Shown here one piece after another: positions 45,681-53,927 of a stretch of DNA of 64,000 bases (positions are counted from its first letter, which is position 1; each line of letters begins with the position of its first letter). The DNA comes from Planctomycetota bacterium (GTDB lineage: Bacteria; Planctomycetota; B15-G4; JADJEK01): positions 248,001 through 312,000 of the forward strand of contig JADJEK010000001.1 in NCBI GenBank assembly GCA_016709145.1. Direction: 5' to 3'. A model generated the notes under the pieces. That model made no database searches. It worked only from the letters and a program-made list of their open reading frames with translations, and was not told the origin of the DNA. The position numbers were made by a program, and so were the translations under genes.

Positions 45681-47837
45681 TCATGAGCGCCGATCGAGCG
45701 CATCGCGCACCGCCGTCGCCGTCGCCCGCTCCTGCGGATCGAGCGGTCGGCCCCCGAAGCGCGAACGCTCGAATCGCGGCACGAGCGCCGTGAACGGCTC
45801 GACGCGTGGCCCCAGCGCCCGCGAAGCCCCGCGCGCGAACTCGCGCAACGTCTGCGCACGACGGATCGGTTGACCGAGTCGCGCGAAGATCGCGAGCAAC
45901 TGCGCGAGCAGACGTTGGTCCGGCGTCGGCGCGGGTGACGTCGATGTCGCGCCCTCGGCGTCCGCGACGCGACGTCGTCGATTCAAGAACCACTGCAGAC
46001 CCACCATCGCTGTGGCCAGGGCCAGGACGAGGTGCACCAGATCGCGTTCTTCGGCCGCGAACCCACCCGCGGATCTCGTGGGTGTGGGCACGTCCTGGTC
46101 CGCGGCGATGGAGTCGATCGGGGGCGCATCGACGTCGGGGATCGGCGGCGTCGCGTCGAACGGCACCCAGCCCGCGCGCTCGAAATGGACTTCGACGAAG
46201 GCGTGCGCGTCGCGCGACCAGACGTCGTAGAGGCCGCGCTCTTCGTCGTAGTCGTGCACCAAGTGACCACGCGCGAGCCGCGACGCGATACCGGCGCGCC
46301 GCAACAGCACGAGCGCCGCCGTCGCGAACTGCAGGCATTTGCCGCGACGCTCACGCGCCAGCACGCCGACGCCCTCGAGCCCCGGAGTGGTCGCGTCGAA
46401 GTCGTAGCGGAACACGCCGTACGCCAGCCAATCGGTGATCGCCTCGACGCGCGCGAGATCGGTGCCGGCCGTGGCCAGAACGTTCGCGGCCGCATCGAAC
46501 AGCACGTCGTCGCCGTCGAAGCGCGGCGCCGGTTCCACGTCGAGAGGCGACGTCGGCCGCGCGCGTTGCGTCGCGAGATCGCCGCGAAAGCGCTCGGCGC
46601 CGAAGCTCGCGCGCATCAGTGCACGCGACGCCACGCGAACGACGAAGCGATCGGCCCCCGACGTCGCCGGCTGCAGCGCGAGGTCGCCGCTGCCGAGACG
46701 CACCAACGTGCCGACGGAGCCGTTCGACGCTTCGATGCGGATCCCGGCCGCGGGCGAAAGATGCGGCACGAGGACGTCGACGCGCTCGTCGTCCCCGAAG
46801 CCGGCTTCCAGTTGGACCGGGACGCCGTCGATGCGCACCAGCACGTCGTCGTCCTGCGGCTCGTGCGCGAAACTCGCGGACAGCGAGCGACCCGTGCTCG
46901 CACCGAGACGTTCGATCACTTGCGCATCGCGTTCCGTCCACGTCCCCCACGGTGCCGGAGGATGGAAGTCGGTCAGCAGGAACGGTGATCGGAACGCGAG
47001 CGGGCGCTCGTCGACGGTGGACAGTCTCACTTCGAAGCGGTGGATCCCGCCTTCCAGGCCCGTCGGCTCACTCGCGAGCATGACGGGATCGATGCGGTTG
47101 CTGACGCTTTGGCGCATCGCGCGCAGCATCGCTTCGCGGTGCGCTTGTTCACGAGCCTCCTTCGCGAGTTCGCCGGAACGCCCGGAGTCGTCGTGCTCGC
47201 GCGCGACGTCGGCCACCCAATCCACGCCGCGATGCACCAACAACATCGTCGCCACGCAGACGGCGCCGAACGACACCAGCAGCGCGAACATGCGAAGCGG
47301 CGATACGCCAGCGCGCACGAGTTCGGGCTTCCCGAGCGGCACGCTGCGCGCCTGGGCACGCACGCGCAAGAACGCGAACAGCGCGATCGTGGCGAACAGT
47401 CCGAGCCCGTTCCACGCGGGCGATCCCGCCTGCAACGCGAACAAAGCCAGCCCCGTCGTGATCACGAGGATGCGTCCGCTCGACCGACCGCGTCGCGCGT
47501 CGGGCACGAACGTCGCGACGATCGCGACCGCGAGCGTCCCCAGCGCGAACGCATCGACGAATTGCGCGAGGTACCAACACGCGACGAGCAGCGCCGCGAC
47601 CGCGCTCGTGGAATCGAACACGGCGGCGATCCGCGGAGCTCGTCGCAGTTGGACGTCGCGCAGCCAGGCGATCAAGGCGACCGCCGAGAGCGCCACGGTC
47701 CGCGTCGCGCTCGACGCGTCGGCCGCGACGAACTCGAGCCACCAGGCCAACGCGAGCATCGACGCCGACGCGGCCGTCCACGTGCCGACGTGACGCACCG
47801 CGGCGGGCACGGCGAACTCGGCGTCGCGCGCGCTCAT
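45681..47837 (-). CDS. Transglutaminase-like membrane protein (TgpA/DUF3488 type)
   Basis: ATG 47837 overlaps the DUF58 stop by 4 bp. The 718-residue protein has about six N-terminal membrane segments (from SMLALAWWLEFVAA to FALLVSFGAVCVATMLLV). A periplasmic transglutaminase core follows, with Cys in RGKCLQFATAALVLLRR, His in DVWSRDAHAFVEVHFERAG and Asp in PFDATPP. Another membrane helix (LVHLVLALATAMVGLQWF) and a DUF4129-like C-terminal tail come last. This is the TgpA layout that usually accompanies MoxR and DUF58, as here. The role is peptide or cross-link processing at the envelope, not proven. Confidence 0.88.
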   Translation of the reverse strand: MSARDAEFAVPAAVRHVGTWTAASASMLALAWWLEFVAADASSATRTVALSAVALIAWLRDVQLRRAPRIAAVFDSTSAVAALLVACWYLAQFVDAFALGTLAVAIVATFVPDARRGRSSGRILVITTGLALFALQAGSPAWNGLGLFATIALFAFLRVRAQARSVPLGKPELVRAGVSPLRMFALLVSFGAVCVATMLLVHRGVDWVADVAREHDDSGRSGELAKEAREQAHREAMLRAMRQSVSNRIDPVMLASEPTGLEGGIHRFEVRLSTVDERPLAFRSPFLLTDFHPPAPWGTWTERDAQVIERLGASTGRSLSASFAHEPQDDDVLVRIDGVPVQLEAGFGDDERVDVLVPHLSPAAGIRIEASNGSVGTLVRLGSGDLALQPATSGADRFVVRVASRALMRASFGAERFRGDLATQRARPTSPLDVEPAPRFDGDDVLFDAAANVLATAGTDLARVEAITDWLAYGVFRYDFDATTPGLEGVGVLARERRGKCLQFATAALVLLRRAGIASRLARGHLVHDYDEERGLYDVWSRDAHAFVEVHFERAGWVPFDATPPIPDVDAPPIDSIAADQDVPTPTRSAGGFAAEERDLVHLVLALATAMVGLQWFLNRRRRVADAEGATSTSPAPTPDQRLLAQLLAIFARLGQPIRRAQTLREFARGASRALGPRVEPFTALVPRFERSRFGGRPLDPQERATATAVRDALDRRS

Positions 47838-48925
47838 GATGCCGGCTTCCACGAACCGCCCGCGAATCCGATCCACCGCGCCACGGTCGCGAACTCGGTG
47901 ACGTCGAGATCGACGACGCCGGTCGCGACGCTCGCCGTGCCGCCGGCGCGCACGACGCAGGTCGCGTCGGCCGGAAGCACGAGCTCGGCGTGTTCGACGA
48001 AGCGGGGCGTCACGACCGCGAGTTCGCGCTGGATCGCGCGCGTCCCGTGCCGATGGCGCGAGGCGACGAAGAGAGTCGGCGCGTCGCGCAGCAGCGTCAG
48101 ACGCACCGGATGCCCTTGCGCGTGGAAGTGTTCGACGAGGCTCGACGCCAGACGGACGCAGCGTTCGAAGCCCCAATGCGTCTTCACGCGGACACCGCCG
48201 ACCGCCGTGGACAGCACGATGTGCATGGCTTCGCGCGCGTGCGACTCGAACTCGCGCGCCACGCGGATGCCGCGCTTCGCCGACAACTTCCAGTGGACGA
48301 TGCGTTCGCTCTCGCCGGTGCGCCACGGCCGCACGGTCGCGAGGTCTTCGCTCGCGCGCGTGCGTCGGCCGTGCCGCACCAGACGACTCGCGGCGCGCGA
48401 GAGATCGTCGGCATTGCGCAATCGATCCACGGCAGGCAGGACCAGCAAGCGCACGGACAAGTCGAACGAGCGCTCGATCGTGAACCACCCGAACGGAGCC
48501 GACGACGTGAACGTGACCCGAGCCGTGTCGCGCATTCCGCGGAGGCCGAAGCGATGCTCGGCGCGGATCGGGATGACGCCACCGCGATCGGCGCGTTGGA
48601 CGAACGCGATCGGTCGCGCGGCCCCACGGTCGAACGCGACACGCACGAGCACGTCCTGCGGCGCGAGCAGCGGGTAGCCGACCTCGACGCGCAGGTCGAA
48701 CGCCATCGGCTCGCCGACGCGGACGTCGTTCGGCACGTCGATGCTCACGCGCAGTCCGCGCAGGTTCGCGAGTGCGAACACAACGCCGACGAGGACGAGC
48801 GCCAGCAGCGCCGCGAACGGCAAGCCGAACGCCTCGACGTCGATGCCGGTCGCGATCGCGGCGACGACCGTGAGCGCGAGCAGGATCACGCCGCTCGCGC
48901 CGATGCGCAGGCTCGATCGCGTCAT
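47834..48925 (-). CDS. DUF58-domain protein
   Basis: The 363-residue protein has two N-terminal membrane helices (VILLALTVVAAIATGI, FAALLALVLVGVVFALA). The DUF58 signature follows, LATVRPWRTGESERIVHWKL then SAKRGIRVAREFE, with a vWA-like fold after it (AMHIVLSTAVG, LVEHFHAQGHPVRLTLL). These proteins work with MoxR ATPases. The start lies 41 bp after the MoxR stop and its own stop overlaps the transglutaminase start, so the three form an operon. Confidence 0.9.
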   Translation of the reverse strand: MTRSSLRIGASGVILLALTVVAAIATGIDVEAFGLPFAALLALVLVGVVFALANLRGLRVSIDVPNDVRVGEPMAFDLRVEVGYPLLAPQDVLVRVAFDRGAARPIAFVQRADRGGVIPIRAEHRFGLRGMRDTARVTFTSSAPFGWFTIERSFDLSVRLLVLPAVDRLRNADDLSRAASRLVRHGRRTRASEDLATVRPWRTGESERIVHWKLSAKRGIRVAREFESHAREAMHIVLSTAVGGVRVKTHWGFERCVRLASSLVEHFHAQGHPVRLTLLRDAPTLFVASRHRHGTRAIQRELAVVTPRFVEHAELVLPADATCVVRAGGTASVATGVVDLDVTEFATVARWIGFAGGSWKPAS

Positions 48926-48966
48926 CTCGGTCTCCTCGCGGTCGGCGCCCGTTCGATGTGGTCCGC

Positions 48967-49890
48967 TTACCGCGGAACAGGAACGCGTCCCAGGATCTCG
49001 TTCAGACGTTCCGTGCTCGCGACGATCGGCGTTTCGTCCGTGCCGCGCGTGAGTACACGATGCGCGAACACCGGCACGACGAGGCGCTTGACGTCGTCGG
49101 GCACGCAATACGCGCGGCCGTCGAGGAAGGCCGAAGCCTGCGCGGCGCGCCGCAAGCCGAGCGCGGCCCGCGTGCTCGCACCGAGCAGGAACGTCTTCGG
49201 GTCGCGCGTGGCTTCGACGATCGCGAGCAAGTACTCGATCAACGGCGCCTCGACCCGCACCGAACGCACGCTCGTCTGCCAGGCGACGACGTCCGCGAGC
49301 GTGGCGACCGGCTCGAGCGCGGCGAGCGGCGGCGCGTGTTCGTGCCGCGCGAGGATGTCGCGTTCGACGTCCTTGCTCGGGTAGCCGAGCGCGACGCGCA
49401 GCAGGAAGCGATCGAGTTGCGACTCGGGCAGCGGATAGGTGCCTTCGACCTCGATCGGGTTCTGCGTGGCGACCACGAGGAACGGCCGCGGCAACGGATG
49501 CGTCGTGCCGTCGATCGAGACTTGCGCCTCGTTCATGGCTTCGAGCAGCGCCGATTGCGTGCGTGGCGTCGCGCGATTGAGTTCGTCGGTGACGACGACG
49601 TGGCCGAAGATCGGCCCGCGTTGGAAGCGGAACGTGCCGGTCGCGGGGTCGAGCACCGACACGCCGAGGATGTCGGCCGGCAGCATGTCGGACGTGCACT
49701 GCACGCGCCGGAACGAGGCGTCGAACGAGCGCGCCAGCGCCTGCGCCAGCGTGGTCTTGCCGGTGCCCGGCAAGTCTTCGATCAGCACGTGGCCCTCGGC
49801 CAGCAGTCCGATCACGACGAGCCGCACGGCCTCGGACTTGCCCGCGACGACGCGTTCGATGTTCTGGATCACGCATCCGGGTTCGCTCAT
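48967..49890 (-). CDS. MoxR-family AAA+ ATPase
   Basis: The 307-residue ATPase has Walker A IEDLPGTGKTTLAQAL (about 37-52), the MoxR-typical RVQCTSDMLPADILG, Walker B VVTDELNRATPRTQSALLEA, and sensor 1 FLVVATQNPIEVEGTYPLPE. The C-terminal lid follows. It is a chaperone-like ATPase acting with vWA-type DUF58 partners; the next gene is one. It lies 19 bp downstream of the 49910-50548 membrane-protein gene. Confidence 0.95.
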   Translation of the reverse strand: MSEPGCVIQNIERVVAGKSEAVRLVVIGLLAEGHVLIEDLPGTGKTTLAQALARSFDASFRRVQCTSDMLPADILGVSVLDPATGTFRFQRGPIFGHVVVTDELNRATPRTQSALLEAMNEAQVSIDGTTHPLPRPFLVVATQNPIEVEGTYPLPESQLDRFLLRVALGYPSKDVERDILARHEHAPPLAALEPVATLADVVAWQTSVRSVRVEAPLIEYLLAIVEATRDPKTFLLGASTRAALGLRRAAQASAFLDGRAYCVPDDVKRLVVPVFAHRVLTRGTDETPIVASTERLNEILGRVPVPR

Positions 49891-49909
49891 ACGTCGGACG
49901 TCCCGGAGT

Positions 49910-50548
49910 TCATGTTCGGACCGACGCGGCGGCGAGCACGCGCCGGGACAGTCGGACGAGCCACACGGAAAGAACGCAGATACCCACCCACTTGAACCCG
50001 TCCTCGACGGTGTACGTCGCAAGCCGCCACAGCCCAGGGATCGTCGTCCTCGTCGGGATCGCGTCGCTGACCACGGAAGCCGCGAAGCAGGCGATCGCCG
50101 TCACGAACAGCGCCGGCTCTTCGCGTCGCAATACGTCGCGATGGCGCGCGAGCAACACCGCGAGCCAAAGTCCTTCCGCACCGATCACGACGAGCTCAGG
50201 GATGCCGAGCACGCGCGGCCCGACCGCATCGTGGATCAGGAATGCGTCGTCGACGCATAGCCAAGCCGACAGCAGGCCGAATGCGAACGCGCATGCGGCG
50301 GCGGGATCGGAACGGTGCGCGTCACGAATGGTGCCGGCGAAGATGCCGCACGCCGCAGCGATGCACCACAGGAGGATGCCCGCGGTCGAGAGCGCACCGG
50401 CGTATGGCGGCAGGCCGCCTTGCGTGACGGGGTCGACGGTCAGGACTCCGACGTCGACATGGGGTTGGAGGCCGATGCCCGCGATCACGGCAACCGGCAG
50501 CACGAGCACACGACCGACGACACCCCACGACCGATGACGCCCACCCAT
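49910..50548 (-). CDS. Polytopic membrane protein of unknown function
   Basis: The 212-residue protein has about six hydrophobic segments (VLVLPVAVIAGIGL, GALSTAGILLWCIAAACGIF, ACAFAFGLLSAWLCVDDAFL, ELVVIGAEGLWLAVLLA, ALFVTAIACFAASVVSDAI, FKWVGICVLSVWLV). The acidic pair in LCVDDAFLIHDAV, inside a membrane segment, is notable. I do not recognise the family. It lies directly upstream of the MoxR/DUF58/transglutaminase operon and is probably its first gene. Confidence 0.7.
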   Translation of the reverse strand: MGGRHRSWGVVGRVLVLPVAVIAGIGLQPHVDVGVLTVDPVTQGGLPPYAGALSTAGILLWCIAAACGIFAGTIRDAHRSDPAAACAFAFGLLSAWLCVDDAFLIHDAVGPRVLGIPELVVIGAEGLWLAVLLARHRDVLRREEPALFVTAIACFAASVVSDAIPTRTTIPGLWRLATYTVEDGFKWVGICVLSVWLVRLSRRVLAAASVRT

Positions 50549-50640
50549 GGGCCGGCATTCTGGCGATCAGGCCATGCGAAAGGGCCGATCAAGCAGGTCA
50601 AAAACACGTCGCGAGGCGACCAGCCGGCCGGGGCATCACC

Positions 50641-50679
50641 GCCGCACCCCAGCCCCGTTCGAGGAGGCTGGGGTGCGGC
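50641..50679 (-). terminator. Terminator of the 50713-51981 beta-helix gene
   Basis: A perfect 14-bp stem (50641-50654 with 50666-50679) with an 11-base loop starts 34 bp after the stop at 50713, reading on the minus strand. Confidence 0.65.
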
Positions 50680-50712
50680 CGCGTTCACGTGAGGAGGACC
50701 GGGCACAGGCGG

Positions 50713-51981
50713 CTACAAGTTCGCGGCCAGCACCACCAACGCGGACGGCGCGTGGAGATACGCCACTCCGCTCGAGTCGACGTAGGCCGGTTGGACGTGG
50801 AGCGTCACTCCTTCGATTCCCGGCGGCAGTGCTGGGAGCATGACCGAGAACGCATCACCGTTGCCGGGCATCGGCGGCAGTGCGACGTCCCCCATCGGCA
50901 ACCCGAGATGCAGCGCTCCGGAGAACGACGGCGCGAGCAACGTCTGGAACGACGCCGCGAAGAACAGCACGCGCAGGTCTCCCGGCTCGCCGGAGAACTT
51001 CAGGGTCACGCTCTTGCCGGCCCGGACCGGCGAGTTGACGACGAACGACCGCGCACTGCCCATCTCCACGGCCAACGTGCCCGAGGACTGGTCGGCCGGA
51101 AGGCCATCGATGCCGGCGCCGCACGCCGCCGCCTTCGCGCCGCCCATACCGCCGTCGATCAGCGTGTCGATCACGACGACCGCCGGATCGTGAGCCGCCA
51201 TCACCAGCGCGACGCCACCATCGCCGCCGGCCACGCAGGGTCCGCCGAAGTCGATGCCATCGCCGCCGGCGCCTCCGCCGAACAGGGACCCCGAAGAAAA
51301 CAGCGAGCCTCCATCGAGCAGCACGCCGACCCCGCCGATGCCGGCGGGATTCGCGAGGCTGATCGCGTCCAGGCCCCTGCCGCCGACCGCGCTGACTCCA
51401 TGGAAGGACAACGTCGCGTTCTGCGCGACTACCGCCGTACCACCGTCGACCTGCGTCAACGGCGTTCCGGGTGCGCCGTAGAACTCGCACGCGTGGGCGA
51501 TGACCTCGGAGCCGTTCACGTCCAGGCCGGTGTTGAAGCCGTCGACCGACACGTTCTCGAGCCACGCAGCCGCGCCGCCGGCGACGCGCAATCCGACGTC
51601 GAACCCGCTCCCGGCGACCGTACTCGTGATGAGGATCCCGTTCACGACCACGCGCGTCGGTCCGGCCGAGCCATCGATCGTCAACGCCGGCAAGCCGGTC
51701 ACGGGCGTCGCTCCGATCACCACAAAAGCCCCCGTGTCCGCGGTGATCGTCAACGACTTGCCGTTCACGATGAACTGGTCGTACGTGCCGTCCTTCACCA
51801 GCAGCACGTCGCCATCCGCGGCCGCGTTCACGGCCGACTGCAGATCGGCGAACCCGAACGGCGGCACGGCCGAGGCATCGACGACGATCACTCCCCCGAG
51901 CGCACCCCCACCGGCCACGACGATTCCGACGCTCGCGATCCCACGGATCGCGCCCGTCTTGCACCACGTGCGGAAACTCAT
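50713..51981 (-). CDS. Secreted beta-helix (pectate-lyase-fold) repeat protein
   Basis: The 422-residue protein has a signal-like N-terminus (GAIRGIASVGIVVAGGGALG). It then has the entry coil of the family (FADLQSAVNAAADGDVLLVK, GTYDQFIVNGKSLTITADT), similar to the two proteins at the left edge, and helix rungs (GILITSTVAGSGFDVGLRV, VSVDGFNTGLDVNGSE). A Gly-rich segment (SGSLFGGGAGGDGIDFGG) and a C-terminal ~110-residue domain (VRAGKSVTLKFSGEPGDLRV ... LHVQPAYVDSSGVAYLHAPS) follow. The role is unknown, perhaps surface binding. Confidence 0.78.
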   Translation of the reverse strand: MSFRTWCKTGAIRGIASVGIVVAGGGALGGVIVVDASAVPPFGFADLQSAVNAAADGDVLLVKDGTYDQFIVNGKSLTITADTGAFVVIGATPVTGLPALTIDGSAGPTRVVVNGILITSTVAGSGFDVGLRVAGGAAAWLENVSVDGFNTGLDVNGSEVIAHACEFYGAPGTPLTQVDGGTAVVAQNATLSFHGVSAVGGRGLDAISLANPAGIGGVGVLLDGGSLFSSGSLFGGGAGGDGIDFGGPCVAGGDGGVALVMAAHDPAVVVIDTLIDGGMGGAKAAACGAGIDGLPADQSSGTLAVEMGSARSFVVNSPVRAGKSVTLKFSGEPGDLRVLFFAASFQTLLAPSFSGALHLGLPMGDVALPPMPGNGDAFSVMLPALPPGIEGVTLHVQPAYVDSSGVAYLHAPSALVVLAANL

Positions 51982-52157
51982 GAACTCCTACTTCCGACGA
52001 TTCGAGCGGCTCATGGCGCGGCGTCGCGCAGTCTGGCCGCCCGCGCCCCTCGCCGTCAACCCACGTCCCGCCACGAGGAGCCTCGCCAGCCCGCCCCCTT
52101 GGCAAGCCCCACGGGCCGCGTAAGATCCGCGCCCAGGCCGCAAGGCCACCCCAACGA

Positions 52158-52233
52158 GCGGCTGTAACTCAGCTGGTAGAGTGTCAGCTTCCCAAGCTGA
52201 ATGTCGCGGGTTCGATCCCCGTCAGCCGCTCCA
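52158..52233 (+). tRNA. tRNA-Gly (anticodon CCC)
   Basis: The fold is complete: acceptor GCGGCTG (52158-52164) with CAGCCGC (52223-52229); D arm ACTC/GAGT around AGCTGGTA; anticodon arm TCAGC-TTCCCAA-GCTGA with CCC at the centre; T arm GCGGG-TTCGATC-CCCGT; discriminator T and an encoded CCA. It reads GGG. Its 3' half from 52187 is the left attachment core of the island, and insertion leaves the tRNA whole. Confidence 0.95.
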
Positions 52234-53611
52234 CGTATGAAGACGCAATCCCTCGCATGGAGTCGTTCCGTGCGGGGGATTCGTCGTTTTGGGAATCCGA
52301 CGTTTTGAACTCCACGATGCGCGGAGTCGTCTCGTTTCGCCCCGTTCCGCGCTGCGACTGCAGCTTGCATTGCAGCACGCCGTCAGTGCCGGTTGCAGAC
52401 TGCGCTTGCGCGTCCGACGGATTCGCGACGATCGGTGCGAGCTTCGCAACCGCGCCGGAAAGGTCCGCGAGTTCGAGCTTCGTGTAGTGCTGCATCGTCA
52501 CCTTCACGTCGGAGTGACGCAGCAACCGCTTCGCGATCTGCGGGGCGACGCCAGCGCGAGCAAGGCGCGTCGCAAACGTCGCGCGCAACGCGTGGAAGTC
52601 GAGCTTGCGACCGTCCAACCCGTCGTTGTTCACCTTCGCCGCTTTTAGATCGTCGTGGAAGCGGCGGATCGACGGGACGACTCGGAACACTCGCGCCGAC
52701 GGCAACGCTGCCGTGGGCTTCGCAGCGCGCAGGGCGGCAACCACGTCGGGCAGTAGCGGAAGCTCCGCTTGCATTCGGTTCTTGGAAACACTCGCGCGCA
52801 CCGTCACCGTCGGTTCGGTTGCATCGAGGTCCACGTCCGCCCAGCGCAACCCGCGCAGTTCGCTCCGTCGCAGTCCGGTGTTCACCGCGACGAAGTAAGC
52901 GAGCCACCGATCGGGGGACCGTGACTTCGACGCGTCGAGGAACGCCGTGAGTTCGTCGCTCGTGAACGCTCGACGCTCGCGCCGACGGTCCATGACTTCG
53001 TCCGCTCGCACGACGTTCGTCCATGGGTTGTGCGGGAGTCGATCCGACTTGACGCACCATGTTCCGAACGCAACCACGTCGGCCCGGACGATGTTCCGCG
53101 TTCGCGCTCCGCGCTTCAACGCATCGACGCTCAGCAGGTAGCGGTTCACGTCGTCAACACGCAGCGTCGAAAGCTGAGTCGCCTTCGTGAACGTAAGCAC
53201 GTCGTCGAGGTGCTTCTTCTTCTGGTCGACGTGCCGCTTCGAGTCGCCGCGCAAACGGCACTGCGCGATATAGGCGTCGAGGTGCTCTTGGATCGGAGTG
53301 CGGTTCTGGTCCGCGTGGTGGATGCCGCGAGGATCGAGGATGCCGAAGCGAATGCGCTCCGCTTCGTTGCGACGCTGCGCAAGCAACTGCTCGGCAAGCG
53401 CACGATCGGTCGTGTTCGTTCGCTCTGTCTTCCGTCGCCCCGATGCGTCCGTGAATTGCAACGTGAAGCAAGCGCCGGGTCGACGCTGAACGACGCTGCC
53501 GGTGCCGTTCAATCGCCGCGCGCGTCGGCGCTTCGCGCTGCGCTTCGTCGGCGCGGGAGTCGCGTCGTTCGATTCGATCGGGTCCGTCGGTTCGTTCGTG
53601 TCGGTCGACAT
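52184..53611 (-). CDS. Tyrosine recombinase integrase of the island
   Basis: The 475-residue integrase has an Arg/Lys-rich N-terminus, an arm-binding-like part (SVVQRRPGACFTLQFTDASG), a SAM-like core-binding domain (about 105-195), and a catalytic domain with R248 (NTGLRRSELRGLRW), H340-x-x-R343 (FHALRATFATRLARAG), H366 (LLRHSDVKVTM) and nucleophile Y376 (QHYTK). The last ~18 codons are the attachment core itself (VERLTGIEPATFSLGS, the reverse reading of the tRNA), and the stop TGA (52184-52186) is supplied by the tRNA sequence just outside the core. In the excised circle the frame would continue (see findings). The gene starts 4 bp after the XRE stop. Confidence 0.93.
   Translation of the reverse strand: MSTDTNEPTDPIESNDATPAPTKRSAKRRRARRLNGTGSVVQRRPGACFTLQFTDASGRRKTERTNTTDRALAEQLLAQRRNEAERIRFGILDPRGIHHADQNRTPIQEHLDAYIAQCRLRGDSKRHVDQKKKHLDDVLTFTKATQLSTLRVDDVNRYLLSVDALKRGARTRNIVRADVVAFGTWCVKSDRLPHNPWTNVVRADEVMDRRRERRAFTSDELTAFLDASKSRSPDRWLAYFVAVNTGLRRSELRGLRWADVDLDATEPTVTVRASVSKNRMQAELPLLPDVVAALRAAKPTAALPSARVFRVVPSIRRFHDDLKAAKVNNDGLDGRKLDFHALRATFATRLARAGVAPQIAKRLLRHSDVKVTMQHYTKLELADLSGAVAKLAPIVANPSDAQAQSATGTDGVLQCKLQSQRGTGRNETTPRIVEFKTSDSQNDESPARNDSMRGIASSYVERLTGIEPATFSLGS
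52187..52239. repeat. attL: left attachment core, 53 bp
   Basis: This sequence, starting GCTTCCCAAGCTGAATG and covering the tRNA 3' half plus 6 bp beyond the CCA, is identical at 62770-62822. After one mismatch the identity runs on for 33 more bases because integrase sequence follows both copies. Confidence 0.92.
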
Positions 53612-53615
53612 TGGT

Positions 53616-53828
53616 TCAACCCTTCCGACTCTTCAGTTTCGGCTTTGGCTTCGTCACGACTTCGATTCCCAGCACGGGCGCGAGCGCATCGATCGTCGAG
53701 GTGTTCAAGTCCAGCCCAGCCATGAACCGCGACAGGACGCTTTGCGCGACCCCGGTTTCTTGGCTGAGCTGATACCGCGACTTGCCGCACTCGCGGATGA
53801 TTCGCCGCAACGTCTCGCTGAACGTCAT
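53616..53828 (-). CDS. Small XRE-family helix-turn-helix regulator
   Basis: From ATG 53828 the 70-residue protein is almost only a Cro/C1-type HTH: TFSETLRRIIRECGKSRYQL, SQETGVAQSVLSRFMAGLDL, then TIDALAPVLGIEV and a Lys-rich tail. It lies between the primase/helicase and the integrase, 4 bp before the latter, and probably controls the island's excision operon. Other ATG/GTG codons upstream give Cys-rich, unlikely N-termini. Confidence 0.85.
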   Translation of the reverse strand: MTFSETLRRIIRECGKSRYQLSQETGVAQSVLSRFMAGLDLNTSTIDALAPVLGIEVVTKPKPKLKSRKG

Positions 53829-53927
53829 GTCCGCACCGTATCCCTTGCATCCTACAACGCAAGCATCGGTTTTCTGACGACTCGTCCAAGAGTCCCTGCG
53901 TCCCAACAGTCCCAACGATCGCGCGCA

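Noticed and set aside
43572..45686. 704-codon plus-strand frame opposite the M49 peptidase
   Set aside because: The minus strand carries HEVIGH and a strong ribosome site; the plus frame is Arg/His/Val-biased shadow.
52056..52370. Minus-strand frame containing DGDRTRDIQLGKLTLYQLSY
   Set aside because: This string is the well-known translation of a tRNA gene; it only reflects the tRNA-Gly.
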